A stretch of DNA of 64,000 bases from Lepas anatifera. Lineage: Eukaryota; Arthropoda; Thecostraca; Lepadidae. The translations under genes were made by a program, and so were the position numbers. Every line of letters begins with the position of its first letter. Within the stretch, counting starts at the first letter, position 1. The notes below the pieces were generated by a model, which did not search any database, had not been told where the DNA came from, and was given only the letters and a program-made list of their open reading frames with translations. Location: assembly GCA_034440635.1 (NCBI GenBank), contig JAOTON010001818.1, forward strand, positions 51,001 through 115,000. The letters run 5' to 3'. This document shows positions 1 to 10,396 of this stretch, in pieces.

Positions 1-570
1 GAGGCTCGAACCCCCTTGCCCATACCCCAAAAGTCCTGTACCCGCCACTGTCCCCCGCCATAGCCTCCGAACAGCCTTTGCTTATACAGATATTAGTAGA
101 CATCTCGGAGGGGTCCCCTCGAAATTTAGGAGGCTCGTGAGCCCCATAACCTCCTTATATCCGCCACTGGTACTACAGGCGGATCCAGGGGACAAAGCCC
201 GGGCGGGTGTCCTCCGATGTGCCCTCGAGGTCACACCTGAGATGGTCACAGCGCCTCCTGAAAGGTCGATGGAGCCACCTGAAATGTCGCTTCCCACCCC
301 CCCCTCCCTCCCCTCCACAGGAAGCGGAGAGCTGCGCCCGCTGATAGGATTTGGCGCCTGCACCTGATAGGTTTTGCCAGTCAAAAATGGGGCCCCCTGG
401 TCCGAATGAAGCCCCCTGGTCTGGATGACATCCCCTCCCGGGAAGAATGCCCCCCCTCCCGACTGGTAATCCTGGATCCGCCTATGACTAGTGCCCTGTA
501 TATATAAACAGCCCAATTAAAATAACTTAGGGTAAAATTTAATCACATTTACGGGTTTCAATGGGGTGAG
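1..570. repeat. Inverted-repeat element remnants, including one at about 166-500
   Basis: This stretch holds pieces of short DNA transposons and no gene. Around 176 the motif AGGCGGATCCAGG appears and its reverse complement CCTGGATCCGCCT lies near 472-484; the match extends outward for about ten more bases on each side (CACTGGT and ACTAGTG). That makes a roughly 320-bp element with imperfect terminal inverted repeats. No matching target duplication was found. The G/C-rich interior has open frames on both strands but no recognisable domain. Related termini (CAGTGGCGGAT) recur at 20680. Confidence 0.5.
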
Positions 571-1890
571 TCAGAGGCGTAGCCAGGGAATTTTTTACGG
601 GGGGGGACAGGAGTGGTCCGGCAATGATGACAAGGGGGAAAAATTGGCACTTGGCGGATGCAGGAGACAAGAAGGCACTTGGTCCTCCAATAGCCAATGG
701 GGAGCACATTCCACGTCCATGCTGCTTTCGACGCCCATGACTGCAACTGTTAGAGCGATCGGCGCGTGTTACATTTAGGCCTTGAGCAGCGGCTATAATC
801 GGGCTGAGGTGCGATATTTCCTACTATCGTTACTGTTTCCGTATTTGCCCAAGCCCAATCCTTTCACCCCGTATGTCGTTTCATTGGTTTTTATTCTCGC
901 TCGGTCCTGTCATGTTGCTCTTTTACAGTATTGCGGATCAGTAAAAACTGTAGAAGGATTGCCAGACTAGTATACTTTTTAGTATAACATACCAAATGCT
1001 ACTAGGTTTGTCAACATATTTCACTTTACAGACATTAAAGTGCAAAAAGTCTATTCAATGGCTCTTTTCTTAAATTTTTAAACTTTATTTATCCACAAAG
1101 CTTAAATTTTAACCCTCAAAATAAGGAGATTTTTCCTTTCTTAGTAGATACCAAGAAAACAACCAAAATTTTACTAGTAGAAAACTTGAACCAACCTGGG
1201 ATTCTAGGGCCTTGGTCCCAACTGACTTCTCAACGAGTCGCAACAATGGCGGCGCGCGTGCCGCCCAGGCCATAATTGCCATGACTACCAGCGAGTCGCG
1301 CGAACAGAAGTGAAGTAACTCCGAGCGCTCTATTATTGGAGATATACCACGCGAAATAAGGTCGATTTTTAGATGCAATTTCAACAACAAAAACAGGGAA
1401 TTCAAGTAGCACGAAAACGACACAGAGCAGAGGTAGCAGCAAAATAATCATAAAAACACTCCATACCGGTTCCAGCAACACTTCAGAGGCAGATACAGAC
1501 CTGTTCCGATGCCATTTCCACGGAAAAAAGTGTAAAACTTCTTCCAAAAAGGAATCAGAGCCTTCTTCTTCAATTGGAAGCTACACAAATTCGCAGTTAT
1601 CGTGCACTTCACTAACGCGTCTCGCTGACGCTCCGCGCAGCCACGCACACCCCACCGTCGCACGCCTGTCGGCCGACTGAAGCACCTGATTGGCTGCCGC
1701 GCCGCCGCGCCGGCCGGCTGCGGCGGCGACAGTGGCGCCTTCAGCTGATGTTCCCTGAGAGGGTGAGTTTAATGAAACACCAAATAATTTGTGTATAGCT
1801 CATATCTAGCAATTTCTCGATTGTAAAAAAATGCGAGAATAGCCTCTGAATACACATTCATGGTACGCCTCTGCACAACTGCAGGGGCTC
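571..1890. repeat. Probable element bounded by CAGAGGCGTA termini; interior unrecognised
   Basis: CAGAGGCGTAGCCAGG starts at about 568 and TACGCCTCTG, the inverted form, ends near 1875. This is the terminal motif of the hAT-like MITEs seen with target duplications at 18145 and 22123. No 8-bp duplication flanks this pair, so the two ends may belong to different insertions. I see no gene inside. Frames of about 100 codons on the minus strand (1109-1663) overlap one another and show no domain. The segment 1611-1705 is repeated at 9187-9281. Confidence 0.35.
1611..1705. repeat. Dispersed repeat, copy 1 (second copy 9187-9281)
   Basis: About 95 bases beginning at a CGCTGACGCTCCGCGC motif and ending at CACCTGATTGGCTGC match 9187-9281 at nearly every position, in the same orientation. 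Flanks differ. The segment contains an ATTGGCTG (inverted CCAAT) motif. It is part of an unidentified interspersed element. Confidence 0.6.
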
Positions 1891-2654
1891 TGGTGATGCC
1901 AATCTAGGACAGCTATGGTGATGCTAAGGAAACTATTTTATTGTTTATTATTCCAAATATCAATATTTCGTAAAACAAATACATTAAATTTTTGTTTGCC
2001 ATAAGAATCTACATATAAATATGACCTTGTCTCAAAATGACCAAACATCAGCCAAATCTGAAGGCCCCTTTGGTGTTTTTTAAGGCCAAAAACCTTTTTC
2101 TGGAATTCACCCCAAAAAACAAGGCACACTTATCAAAGCGATCACGCTGAACAATTTTGTAATGCCATGTTTTCCATCGAAAATGGACGCAACATGCTCA
2201 AAATCTGAACGCAAAATTTGAAACCTCCTTAAATACAATAATTTGTTCAAGAAATGTATTAAATTTTCATTGAAAATAAAGATAAGCATCTAAATATACC
2301 CTTATCTCAAAATGAGCAAAATCGTCAAAAACTTTGTGGTCGGTGGCGTATTTGTTCCTCTCACAAAGAACCAAAGTCAAAATTTCTAGTAGCAGCCGAC
2401 CAGAAATGATGAAGCCGACAAAGGCAGGTTAAAGGGTATCCACACCGGCCGTTCTAGTCACTTGTGGTCTGCTGCGTATTTTTTCTTGGCTGTGTATGCT
2501 TGTATCATTGGTTTTGTGTGATTGAGTGTCTGATGGTGTGCTTGAAATCCTATTAATTCAACCTGAGTGGTCTCCATTGACGCTGGACTAAGAATAGCCA
2601 TGGTATTTGTGGAGAGTCCAAAGATGTCCAATAAATAAATAAATAAATAAATAA
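1890..2654. other. AT-rich sequence without gene
   Basis: No coding region is supported. Two stretches, about 1960-2045 and 2238-2330, resemble each other (both run through an aaatacatt/aatgtatt, ACATATAAATAT/CATCTAAATATA and TCTCAAAATGA series), suggesting an old duplication of about 280 bp. A short TAAA/AATA tetranucleotide run lies at 2630-2654. Confidence 0.4.
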
Positions 2655-3030
2655 GCTGGGCTCCCTCGTCACGACGAAAACAGTGGGCATAACAAATGAA
2701 TTTTCAATATATCTTAACTTGCACATGGTAACATATATCACAAGCTCCGCTGATTCCTCTGATGTAAAGCACTTGCATGAGTTGGCTGATTTGTCCTTAA
2801 ATCTGTCCAAAACAGCCGTGTTTTGGCTACCTACATGTCATTCTGGCGATTTTTTTGTTTGAATAGAACTTTCCTTCTCTATCAATGCCTGATTTGCATT
2901 TTTATTGAACAAAGGTGCAACAAAAGAGATAAAAACAAAGATATAGTAAGTTTTTGGCTACCTAAAAAGTGTCCATTTTCTTCCGGGGTGCCCGTCAAAG
3001 TTGGTGTGCCCCCATACCAAAGCTCTGGCT
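2655..3030 (+). repeat. Dispersed repeat, copy 1 (second copy 28697-29093)
   Basis: From CTCGTCACGACGAAAAC to GCTCTGGCTGCGC this segment aligns in the same orientation with 28697-29080. Shared blocks include CTTAACTTGCACATGGTAAC and CTTGCATGAGTTGGCTG. The right end, CTCTGGCTGCGC, resembles the inverted terminus of the MITEs elsewhere in the window, so this looks like the 3' part of a longer DNA transposon family. No protein domain was recognised. Confidence 0.7.
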
Positions 3031-3424
3031 GCGCACATGCATCAGTATGTAAATAAATCCGCATAAATTAAGAGTAATAACATGGAATAGAGATACCTGG
3101 AATGGAGACCTTAATGCAAACCCTTTTGCTTTTGGGTGCCAATCTAGGACATGAAAAAATGCTTCGGTAAGTAAAGCTCGGTAAGGACCAATGTAAGGTC
3201 TATGGGAGATGTGGTGGCCGATGACTTTGATGTGACTTATAAACCGTGGCTTGCACAGGAAAACGACCATGCATTTCGGAAAGCCCAATCTGTGCTGCGT
3301 CCGCTAATATACATTTTAGGCATGAAATATCTAAAATTGCAGAGCAAAGCGCAGGAGAAATCAGAATCTGATACTGCAGCTCAACTTGTATTATTACATG
3401 CTTTTAGGCTCGCGGAATCCGGCG

Positions 3425-3496
3425 ACGTAACAGCGCAGTGTGTTAGGGGTTCGTATAGTAAGTGAAGGATACCGGGTTCGAATCTCGCGCGTGGAA
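3425..3496 (+). other. tRNA-like fragment (degenerate)
   Basis: The sequence has a B-box-like GGGTTCGAATC about 45 bases after a weak A-box-like ACAGCGCAG. The T stem and acceptor stem do not pair properly, so this is not a functional tRNA. It is best read as a tRNA pseudogene or the head of a tRNA-derived SINE. A second such fragment lies across the adjacent TTAA element at 3985-4056. Confidence 0.35.
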
Positions 3497-3531
3497 CTTT
3501 TCATCTTTATAATGGTAATTTCGTCGCTTAA

Positions 3532-3984
3532 AGGGAATGTGGCACCTTCACAACGTGATTTTAGCTGAGATAGCCAAGTTGTAAAGCAGGTCGGAAAACC
3601 CGGTACTCCATATTTCATTTGTCTGCGAACTCGATATTCCCGTAGAAAAAAGCTAAAACCTACCAGACACCAGACACCCCCCTCAGCCCCCCGTCGCCGG
3701 CGGCCATTTTTGTGAGCAACTGGTGTGACGTCATATGCTGACGTCACGATAAGCATCAGCCAATCGAAGCCCTTGAAGCGTTTCAAGTATGGTAGTGGTT
3801 GCCGGATCGTGACATCATCCACCGGCTGAGATTTATTTCTTTTTCTAGGGGAGCATTTTTGAAAACCAAATATTGAGCTTATTGTACAGTTTCCAGAGAA
3901 ATCATGAGTGTTTTCATTATTGTTGACTAAAAGTACGCCTAATTTCACTAAATTCCAGGATTAGTTCAATGTGCCACATTCCCT
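3532..3984. mobile_element. TTAA-flanked MITE (Kolobok- or piggyBac-like)
   Basis: The 453-bp element has inverted termini AGGGAATGTGGCAC and GTGCCACATTCCCT and is flanked on both sides by TTAA (3528-3531 and 3985-3988). TTAA duplication is typical of the piggyBac and Kolobok superfamilies, and a terminus opening with AGGG favours Kolobok. There is no transposase frame, so the copy is non-autonomous. It interrupts or abuts a tRNA-like sequence. Its interior carries two perfect CRE palindromes (3726-3746). Confidence 0.75.
3726..3746. promoter_or_regulatory. Paired CRE palindromes
   Basis: Two copies of TGACGTCA, the consensus CREB/ATF site, lie 13 bp apart start to start (3726-3733 and 3739-3746) inside the TTAA MITE. 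The motif match is exact; any activity is inference. As the element is non-coding and mobile, it could spread cAMP-responsive sites. Confidence 0.4.
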
Positions 3985-4056
3985 TTAATAGCGCAGTTGG
4001 CAGCATGCTTTTCTCGCAAACCTAGTGTTCTGGGTTCGAATCCGGGCGCACGCTGA
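3985..4056 (+). other. tRNA-like fragment with A and B boxes
   Basis: TAGCGCAGTTGG fits the pol III A box and GGTTCGAATCC is an exact B box, about 35 bases apart, followed by GGGCGCACGCT. The 5' acceptor half is missing because the TTAA element sits immediately upstream. The D and T stems carry mismatches. This is a tRNA pseudogene or SINE head cut by transposon insertion, not an intact tRNA. Confidence 0.45.
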
Positions 4057-5689
4057 TTTTGCATTCATATTTTTTGGCTATTATGCAATTATTTAGGTTT
4101 ATATTGGATAAATAATACTTCAGTAGTAGCTGTTTACTCTCGGTTGAAGTATGGCATGCGCAATTTTAATGTTCTTGGCTATTTACCCAATTCTTTTTAA
4201 TGAGACCCACAAAACCATCCCAGAAATCAACGAGGCTTCCGTTCCAGGTATCTTTATTCTATTGTAATAACTTTAAAAAATATTTACCTACTATCATGAG
4301 CAGCTTTCCACACTCAGCTGGCAATGCTCCCCGAAGCAGGGTTTGCAAATTAAACACTAAAAAGGCAAGACTACTGGCCAATCTAAGTTATCCTGGTAAT
4401 CCATAAACTTGCAGTCGATAAATATACCTACGATTTATCAGCCAAGGGCAGAAAATAACAACGTCCAGGATTCATAAAATTAATTTTCCACAGCACGCGT
4501 GGCCAATTTGACTCTTTTATTTTGCAGTTGAAATGTGACAACAGGCATGACAGTGTTTTTTATGAAGAATTATGCAAAAAGCAAGACAGGATTAAGGAAC
4601 AGAGTGTTGTGCTTATCAAATAAAGCTGTTAGGAAGGCTGTTAAAAAATCGTGCTTTGTTCACCCATGGACATGTACGGTTAAAGTAAAGTTATACAATG
4701 CATTGGCGTTTTAAGAACAAAGCAAAGGTTGTTTTGGGCCCTCTCCGAGAGAGATTGCTGAAACATAATTCAGTAGTTGACCATTCCGAAGGCAGCACTT
4801 GAACCCCTGCAAAGAAAGCTATACGTTTTGATTGTGGATAAGGAGACTGGGTGCATTTAACTGAGGTATTATTCTAAAAGGCATGAAAACAATTAATTCA
4901 CCCCTACCGCCACAACACAAAAAAGACTATCACAATCAATATAAGTTAAATCTTGGAAAATACTTCAGAGAGATACCCTTGTAGTTGTATTCTACGCAAA
5001 CTTGTATAAATATCAGGCTTCTGACTTTGGCACTGGGCAGGAGACGAAGATGAGTCGATTTGCAAACACTGTTCCGCACCTGTAAGAGCAGGTTTATACT
5101 ACACTCTAGACAGAACGGAACAGCAGTCGCAGAATCGACCATTGAGTAGCTGGAGATGTCTTCATATGCTTCTCAAGTCCCGCACTTGCAATCTTCATTT
5201 TGCAGCTGCGCACAACTACTGTCCTCAATATATAAACTCATCCGGTGATGGGGAACGACGCGATACTAAGGGCCTGTTCCAGCGCCTTCCTAAACCTGAT
5301 CTAACCTCATCAAAACTTCTCCAACATGCTCTCGCCCGGTCAAGCGCCTCCTTAAACTTCCTCCAAGCTCGTCGAAGCTCATCTCAAATCTAATCCAACC
5401 TCCTCTCAAACGAAAGTTGGTTTTTTTCAGAGCAGGTTTGAGGAGCTCAATTGCGGCACACGAATTGCAATTGAGAAAATAAAATAAGCTGTTTTACAGA
5501 GAGAAACAGCGTTTGTGGGCAGCGAAAGGTTTTTATTCCGTTGATTTTCTGTATACTACTTTCACTAAAATACATGAAATGAGCAATAGAGAAACTTTAA
5601 TCAAATTCGGTTAGTTTCTTAGCTTCGCCACGCCCGCCATATTGGCGCGGATCAGGCACAATCAGCTGATGAGTGTTCCCAAATCGGTC
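4057..5689. other. AT-rich region without recognised gene
   Basis: I find no coding region, tRNA or transposon end here. Frames of 60-85 codons on both strands lack domains. From 5280 to 5410 the plus strand runs in repeated 'CTCC/TCATC' style pyrimidine-rich words that look like decayed simple repeat. Confidence 0.4.
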
Positions 5690-7203
5690 CATAACCTAAC
5701 CATAACATAACCATAACCAAACCTTATCTAACCATAACCTAACCATAACCAAACCTTACTTAACAATAACCGAACCTAACCAAACCTAACAATAACCATA
5801 TTCATAACCACACCTAACCAGAACCTAACCAAACTATAATCATAACCTAAACAAACCATAACCGTAACCCAACCTGACCATAACCAAACTTAACAATAAC
5901 TATAAACAAAAAATAACCTAACCTAACCATAACCATAACGTAACCAAACCTAACTATAATCAAACCTAACCTAGCCTAACAATAACCTAACCATTACAAA
6001 AAACTAAACTAACAATAACCATAACACAAACTTAGTCATAACCTAACCTAACCAAACCTAACCATAACTATAACCTAACCTAACGAAACCTAACCTAACC
6101 ATAACCAAACTTAACCTAACAATAACCATAACCTAACCATAACCTAACCATAACTAAATCTAACCATAACCAAACCAAAACTAACCATAAAAACCATAAC
6201 CTAACCATAACCGTGACCTAACCAAACCTAACCATAACCATAACCAAACCTAACCATAATCAAACCAAAACCTAACCATAACGAAACTTAACCTAACAAT
6301 AACCAAACCACACTTCACCATAACCATAACCTAACCAAACCGAAATATAACCAAACCTAACCTAACAATAACCAAACCTAGCATAACCATAACCTAACCA
6401 TAACCAAATCTAAACTAACAATAACCAAACCTAACAATAACCATAATTAAAACCTAACCTAAACTAACCATAACCTAACCAAACCGAACAATAACCAAAC
6501 CTAACCTAGCCTAAACATAACCTAACCATAACCAAATTTAACCTAACAATAACCAAACCTAACAATAACCATAATTATAACCTAACCTAAACTAACCATA
6601 ACTATAACCTAACCAAACAAAACCTAACCTAACAATAACCAAACCTCACCATAACCATAACCATAACCTAACCAAACCGAACCGAACCATAACCAAACCT
6701 AACCTAAGAATAACCAACCCTAACATAGCCTAAACATAACCAAATCTAACCTAACAAAAACCAAACCTAACAATAACCATAATTAAAACCTAACCTAAAG
6801 TAACCATAACTATAACCTAACCAAACGAAACCTAACCTAACAATAACCATGCCAAACCTCACCATAACCATAACCTAAACAAACCGAACCATTACCAAAC
6901 CTAACCTAGCAATAACCAAACCTAACCTAGCCTAACGATAACCTAACCATAACCAAATCTAACCTAACAATAACCAAATCTAACCTAACAATAACCAAAC
7001 CTAATAATAACCATAATCATAACCTAACGAAACCTAACCATAACTATAACCTAACCAAACGAAACCTAAGCTAACAATAACCAAACTTAACCTAAAAATA
7101 ACTATAACCATAACCAAACCTAACCAAACCTAACCATAACTATAACCTAACCAAACGAAACTTAACCTAACAATAACTAAACCTAACCTAATCTAACAAT
7201 AAT
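5690..7203. repeat. Degenerate telomere-like array, CCTAA orientation
   Basis: About 1.5 kb built from AACCTA, AACCATA and AACCAAA words, in the C-rich orientation throughout. CCTAA is the complement of TTAGG, the telomeric repeat of most arthropods. Runs of two or three perfect units occur, but most are interrupted by variant words, so this is an interstitial or subterminal array, not a live chromosome end. The array is interrupted at 7203 by a palindrome and resumes at 7683. Confidence 0.8.
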
Positions 7204-7695
7204 AAGTTCTCGGAAGGCCTGCTGAAGATAGGGTGCCATAAACCACAGAGTGTTGTGGGAATGACCTAGGACCCTAAAAGATGATACAGATGACAGTAAA
7301 AGCGCTAAAAGACTGGCAGCCTAAAACGCCAAAGTCCAGAAACTAAAACGTCTAAACCCTAAAAGCCCAAAAGGCTACGTCAAGGTAAAGATAAGAAGAA
7401 AAAAGCGTGGGATGAGGTAAATACAACGTTTCGGTCTTGGACCGTCGTCAGGCGAGGGGTTTTCGACTCCTCGCCTGACGACGGTCCAAGACCGAAACGT
7501 TGTATTTACCTCATCCCACGCTTTTTTCTTCTTATCTTTACCTTGACGTAGCCTTTTTAGGCTTTTTAGGGTTTAGACGTTTTAGTTTCTGGACTTTGGC
7601 GTTTTAGGCTGCCAGTCTTTTAGCGCTTTTACTGTCATCTGTATCATCTTTTTAGGGTCCTAGGTCATTCCCACAACACTCTAATCTAACAATAA
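7189..7695. mobile_element. 436-bp near-perfect palindrome inserted in the telomere-like array
   Basis: Arms at 7247-7457 and 7469-7682 are reverse complements with only a few single-base length differences in homopolymers, around an 11-nt loop. The repeat TAATCTAACAATAA flanks the unit on both sides (7189-7202 and 7682-7695), which could be a 14-bp target duplication or simply the surrounding array. A 44-bp unpaired segment (7203-7246) lies between the left flank and the left arm. Each arm carries the word CTGACGACGG, then CCAAGACCGAAACG, on one strand. No protein is encoded. It may be a fold-back element, an inverted retroelement tail pair, or an assembly artefact. Confidence 0.65.
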
Positions 7696-8475
7696 CCCAA
7701 CCATAACCAAATCTAACCTAACAATAACCAAACCTAACAATAACCATAACCAAACCTAACAATAACCATAATTATAACCTAACCAAAGCTAACCATAACT
7801 ATAACCTAACCAAACGAAACCTAAGCTAACAATAACCAAACTTAACCTAAAAATAACTATAACCATAACCTAACCTAACCTAAAAATAACTATAACCTAA
7901 CCAAACGAAACTTAACCTAACAATAACTAAACCTAACCTAACTTAACAATAACCTAACTATAAAATAACCATAACCAAACCTAAGCATAACTTACCTAAC
8001 GTAACCTAACCAAAACCTAACCATAACCAAACTAAACATAACCATAACCAAACCTAACAATAACCATAATCAAACCTAACAATAACAATAGCATAACCAA
8101 ACCTAACCATAGCTAAAACAGAACCAAACGAAACCTAACCTAACAATAACCAAACCTAACCATAACCTAACCATAACCATACCTAAGCATAACCAAACCT
8201 AACCAAATTATAACCTAACGATAACCTAACCATAACCACCACCAAACTAAACCTAACCATTACCATAAACAAACCTAACAATAACCACAACCTAACCATA
8301 ACTATAACCGAATTTAACGAAACCTAACCTAACCAGAATCAAACCTAACCTAGCCATAACCTAACCAAACTAGAACCATAACCTAACCAGAACTATAACC
8401 TAACCTAACCATTACCTAACCAAGCCTAACCTAACCTAAACATAACCTAACCAAACCAAACCATAACCTAAACAT
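7683..8475. repeat. Degenerate telomere-like array, CCTAA orientation (continued)
   Basis: The same mixture of AACCTA, AACCATA and AACCAAA words as at 5690-7203 continues after the palindrome. The array ends at about 8475 near the word CATAAACG, where the strand polarity flips. Confidence 0.8.
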
Positions 8476-8483
8476 AAACGTTA

Positions 8484-8750
8484 GGTTGGGTCAGGTCACA
8501 GTTATGGTTTGGTTTGGTTAGGTTATGGTTAGGTTAGGTTAAGTTAGGTTATGTTGGGTTAGGTTAGGTTATGGTTAGGTTAGGTTGAGTTAGGTTGGGT
8601 TAAGTTAGGTTAGGTTATTGTTATGGTTAGGTTAGGTTAGGTTGTGGTTAGGTTATGATCAGGTTTGGATTGGTTAGGTTAGGTTAGGTTAAGTTGTGGT
8701 TAGGTTATGATCAGGTTTGGTTTGGTTAGGTTAGGTTAGGTTAGGTTAGA
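8484..8750. repeat. TTAGG-orientation array
   Basis: About 270 bp of GGTTA/TTAGG words, opposite in polarity to the preceding array. The arrangement C-rich then G-rich on the plus strand is the reverse of what an end-to-end telomere fusion would give (TTAGG then CCTAA). It is better explained as an inversion inside an interstitial array. Confidence 0.8.
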
Positions 8751-8785
8751 TCAGGTCAGGTCAGGTCAGGTCAGGTCAAGTCAGG
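8751..8785. repeat. TCAGG tandem block
   Basis: Seven consecutive pentamers of TCAGG (one is TCAAG) end the TTAGG array. TCAGG is the telomeric variant reported from some beetles. Here it is a local homogenised variant next to TTAGG. Confidence 0.8.
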
Positions 8786-9639
8786 TGTACCTTAAAACTA
8801 CCCTAAAGCGTTAATTGTCTACACCGATTCGGAACTTATGGCCGCGATGTCTTGGCAAAGTAACTCATTCCTAACAGGGCAAAAAATGGTGACATTCTTA
8901 GTGTTGAATTCATTTAAATATCGCAAACGATTCAGAAGACAAACACCCCAGCTGCAGTAACAGCTCAGATTATAATAGTAGGTATATTGATTATAAAGGT
9001 ATGTGTTGTACTTACTTACTTAAGGCTTGTATATTAGGCGTTCTGTGCAAACTACCTGTGGCTGGTGCAGACGTCTACGAAGGCTCCGCGAATGCCAAAG
9101 CATAGCCCTGTGCTTCCTCCGTCCAATTTCAGCTTTTCACTTCACTTCGGAAAGATATCAAATCACACTTTCCACGCACCCCACCACCGCGTCCCGCTGA
9201 CGCTCCGCGCAGCCACGCACAACCCCACCGTCGCACGCCTGCCGGCCGACTGAGGCACCTGATTGGCTGCGCCGCGTGGTCGCCTCGGCGCAGGTAAGCT
9301 GACAACTGTGACGTAGGCTGTTGGTGCAAATTGTCAACTGCAAACCTTTTGGACCGGCCCAAGCAGGAACTGGAGTATCTGGTAGATAAATATTTGGGAA
9401 AACAGTGTACAAAATCATTAACAAATTTGCACCACTGCACAACAACGGCTCAAAATGGATCTTGAAGCCATAAGCTTCAACAATCGGCTGGAAACGGCAT
9501 TAGACCTGCAGGATTTCGAACTCAGAAGTCCATTTTATCCCAGAGATCCAGAGTCCCGAGTCCCATAAACCGGCCCGGCCCCGTTTATTGAGTCCCATAA
9601 ACCGGCCCGGCCCCGTTTATTTGTCATCGTCATACGTCA
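8786..9639. other. Unique sequence with a second copy of a dispersed repeat
   Basis: No gene is supported. Positions 9187-9281 duplicate 1611-1705 in the same orientation. A direct repeat of about 30 bases rich in CCGGCCC occurs at 9568-9617 (ATAAACCGGCCCGGCCCCG twice). Frames across 9065-9445 overlap on both strands and lack domains. Confidence 0.4.
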
Positions 9640-10105
9640 TCGTTCTTGATTGGGATACAAGATTTTCAATTGGGGTAAAAGATTCTCAATTTGAAACAAA
9701 AATTCTCAATTGGCTTTCAAGTTTCCCAATTGGGATCATAGATTCTCAATGGGATCTAAGATTTTCTATTGGGATCGAAGATTCTTAACTGCAATCAATG
9801 TTTCTTATTTGGTATGCAAGATTATAAGTCGGGATCCAAGATTCTCAATTGGGATCCAAGATTCTTTATTTGGATCCTAGATTCTCAATTGGGATACAAA
9901 ATCCTCAATTTGAAACAAAGATTTTCAATTGGGATTCAATTTTCCCATTTAGGATCCATGACTCTCAATGGGATCCAAGATTCTCTATTGCAATCCAAGA
10001 TTCTCCCTATGAATCAAAAATTTTACATTGAGATCGAAGAATATCATTAAGGATCCAGGATTTCCGACTGGGATCCAAGATTCTCTATTGCAATCTCAGT
10101 TGGAA
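9640..10105. repeat. 21-bp minisatellite
   Basis: About 22 imperfect copies of a unit near GATTCTCAATTGGGATCCAA. The 21-bp period keeps several frames open and translates to a seven-residue repeat in three frames, which is a consequence of the period and not evidence of a gene. TTAGG words start directly after it. Confidence 0.85.
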
Positions 10106-10320
10106 TTTGGATAGATAAGATTAGGTTAGGTTTGGTTAGGTTAAGTTAGGTTAGGTAAGTTAGGTCAGGTTAGGTCTAGTTAGGTTAGGTTAGGTTAGGT
10201 TAGATTACGTTAGGTTACGTTAGGTTAGGCTAGGTTAGGTCTAGTTAGGTTATGTTAGGTTAGATTACGTTAGGTAACGTTAGGTTACGTTGGGTTAGGC
10301 TAGGTTAGGTCAGGCTAGTT
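10106..10320. repeat. Second TTAGG-orientation patch
   Basis: About 210 bp of TTAGG with TTACG, TCTAG and TCAGG variants, in the same orientation as 8484-8750. It is separated from that block by 1.3 kb including the 21-bp minisatellite. Confidence 0.8.
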
Positions 10321-10396
10321 TCACGGCAGGCTGAATATATGCACACGTCTACAGCGGTAGACACTCTAAACACTTTCACAGCAACTGTATCTCTGA

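Noticed and set aside
3425..4056. Functional tRNA genes
   Set aside because: B boxes are present, but acceptor, D and T stems do not pair and one 5' end is missing.
8470..8490. Ancient telomere-telomere fusion
   Set aside because: Fusion would give TTAGG followed by CCTAA on one strand; the order here is the opposite.
5690..8790. A true chromosome end
   Set aside because: The units are strongly degenerate and ordinary sequence continues on both sides.
9588..10050. Gene encoding a seven-residue repeat protein
   Set aside because: The 21-bp minisatellite is open in several frames at once, which explains the repeat without selection for protein.
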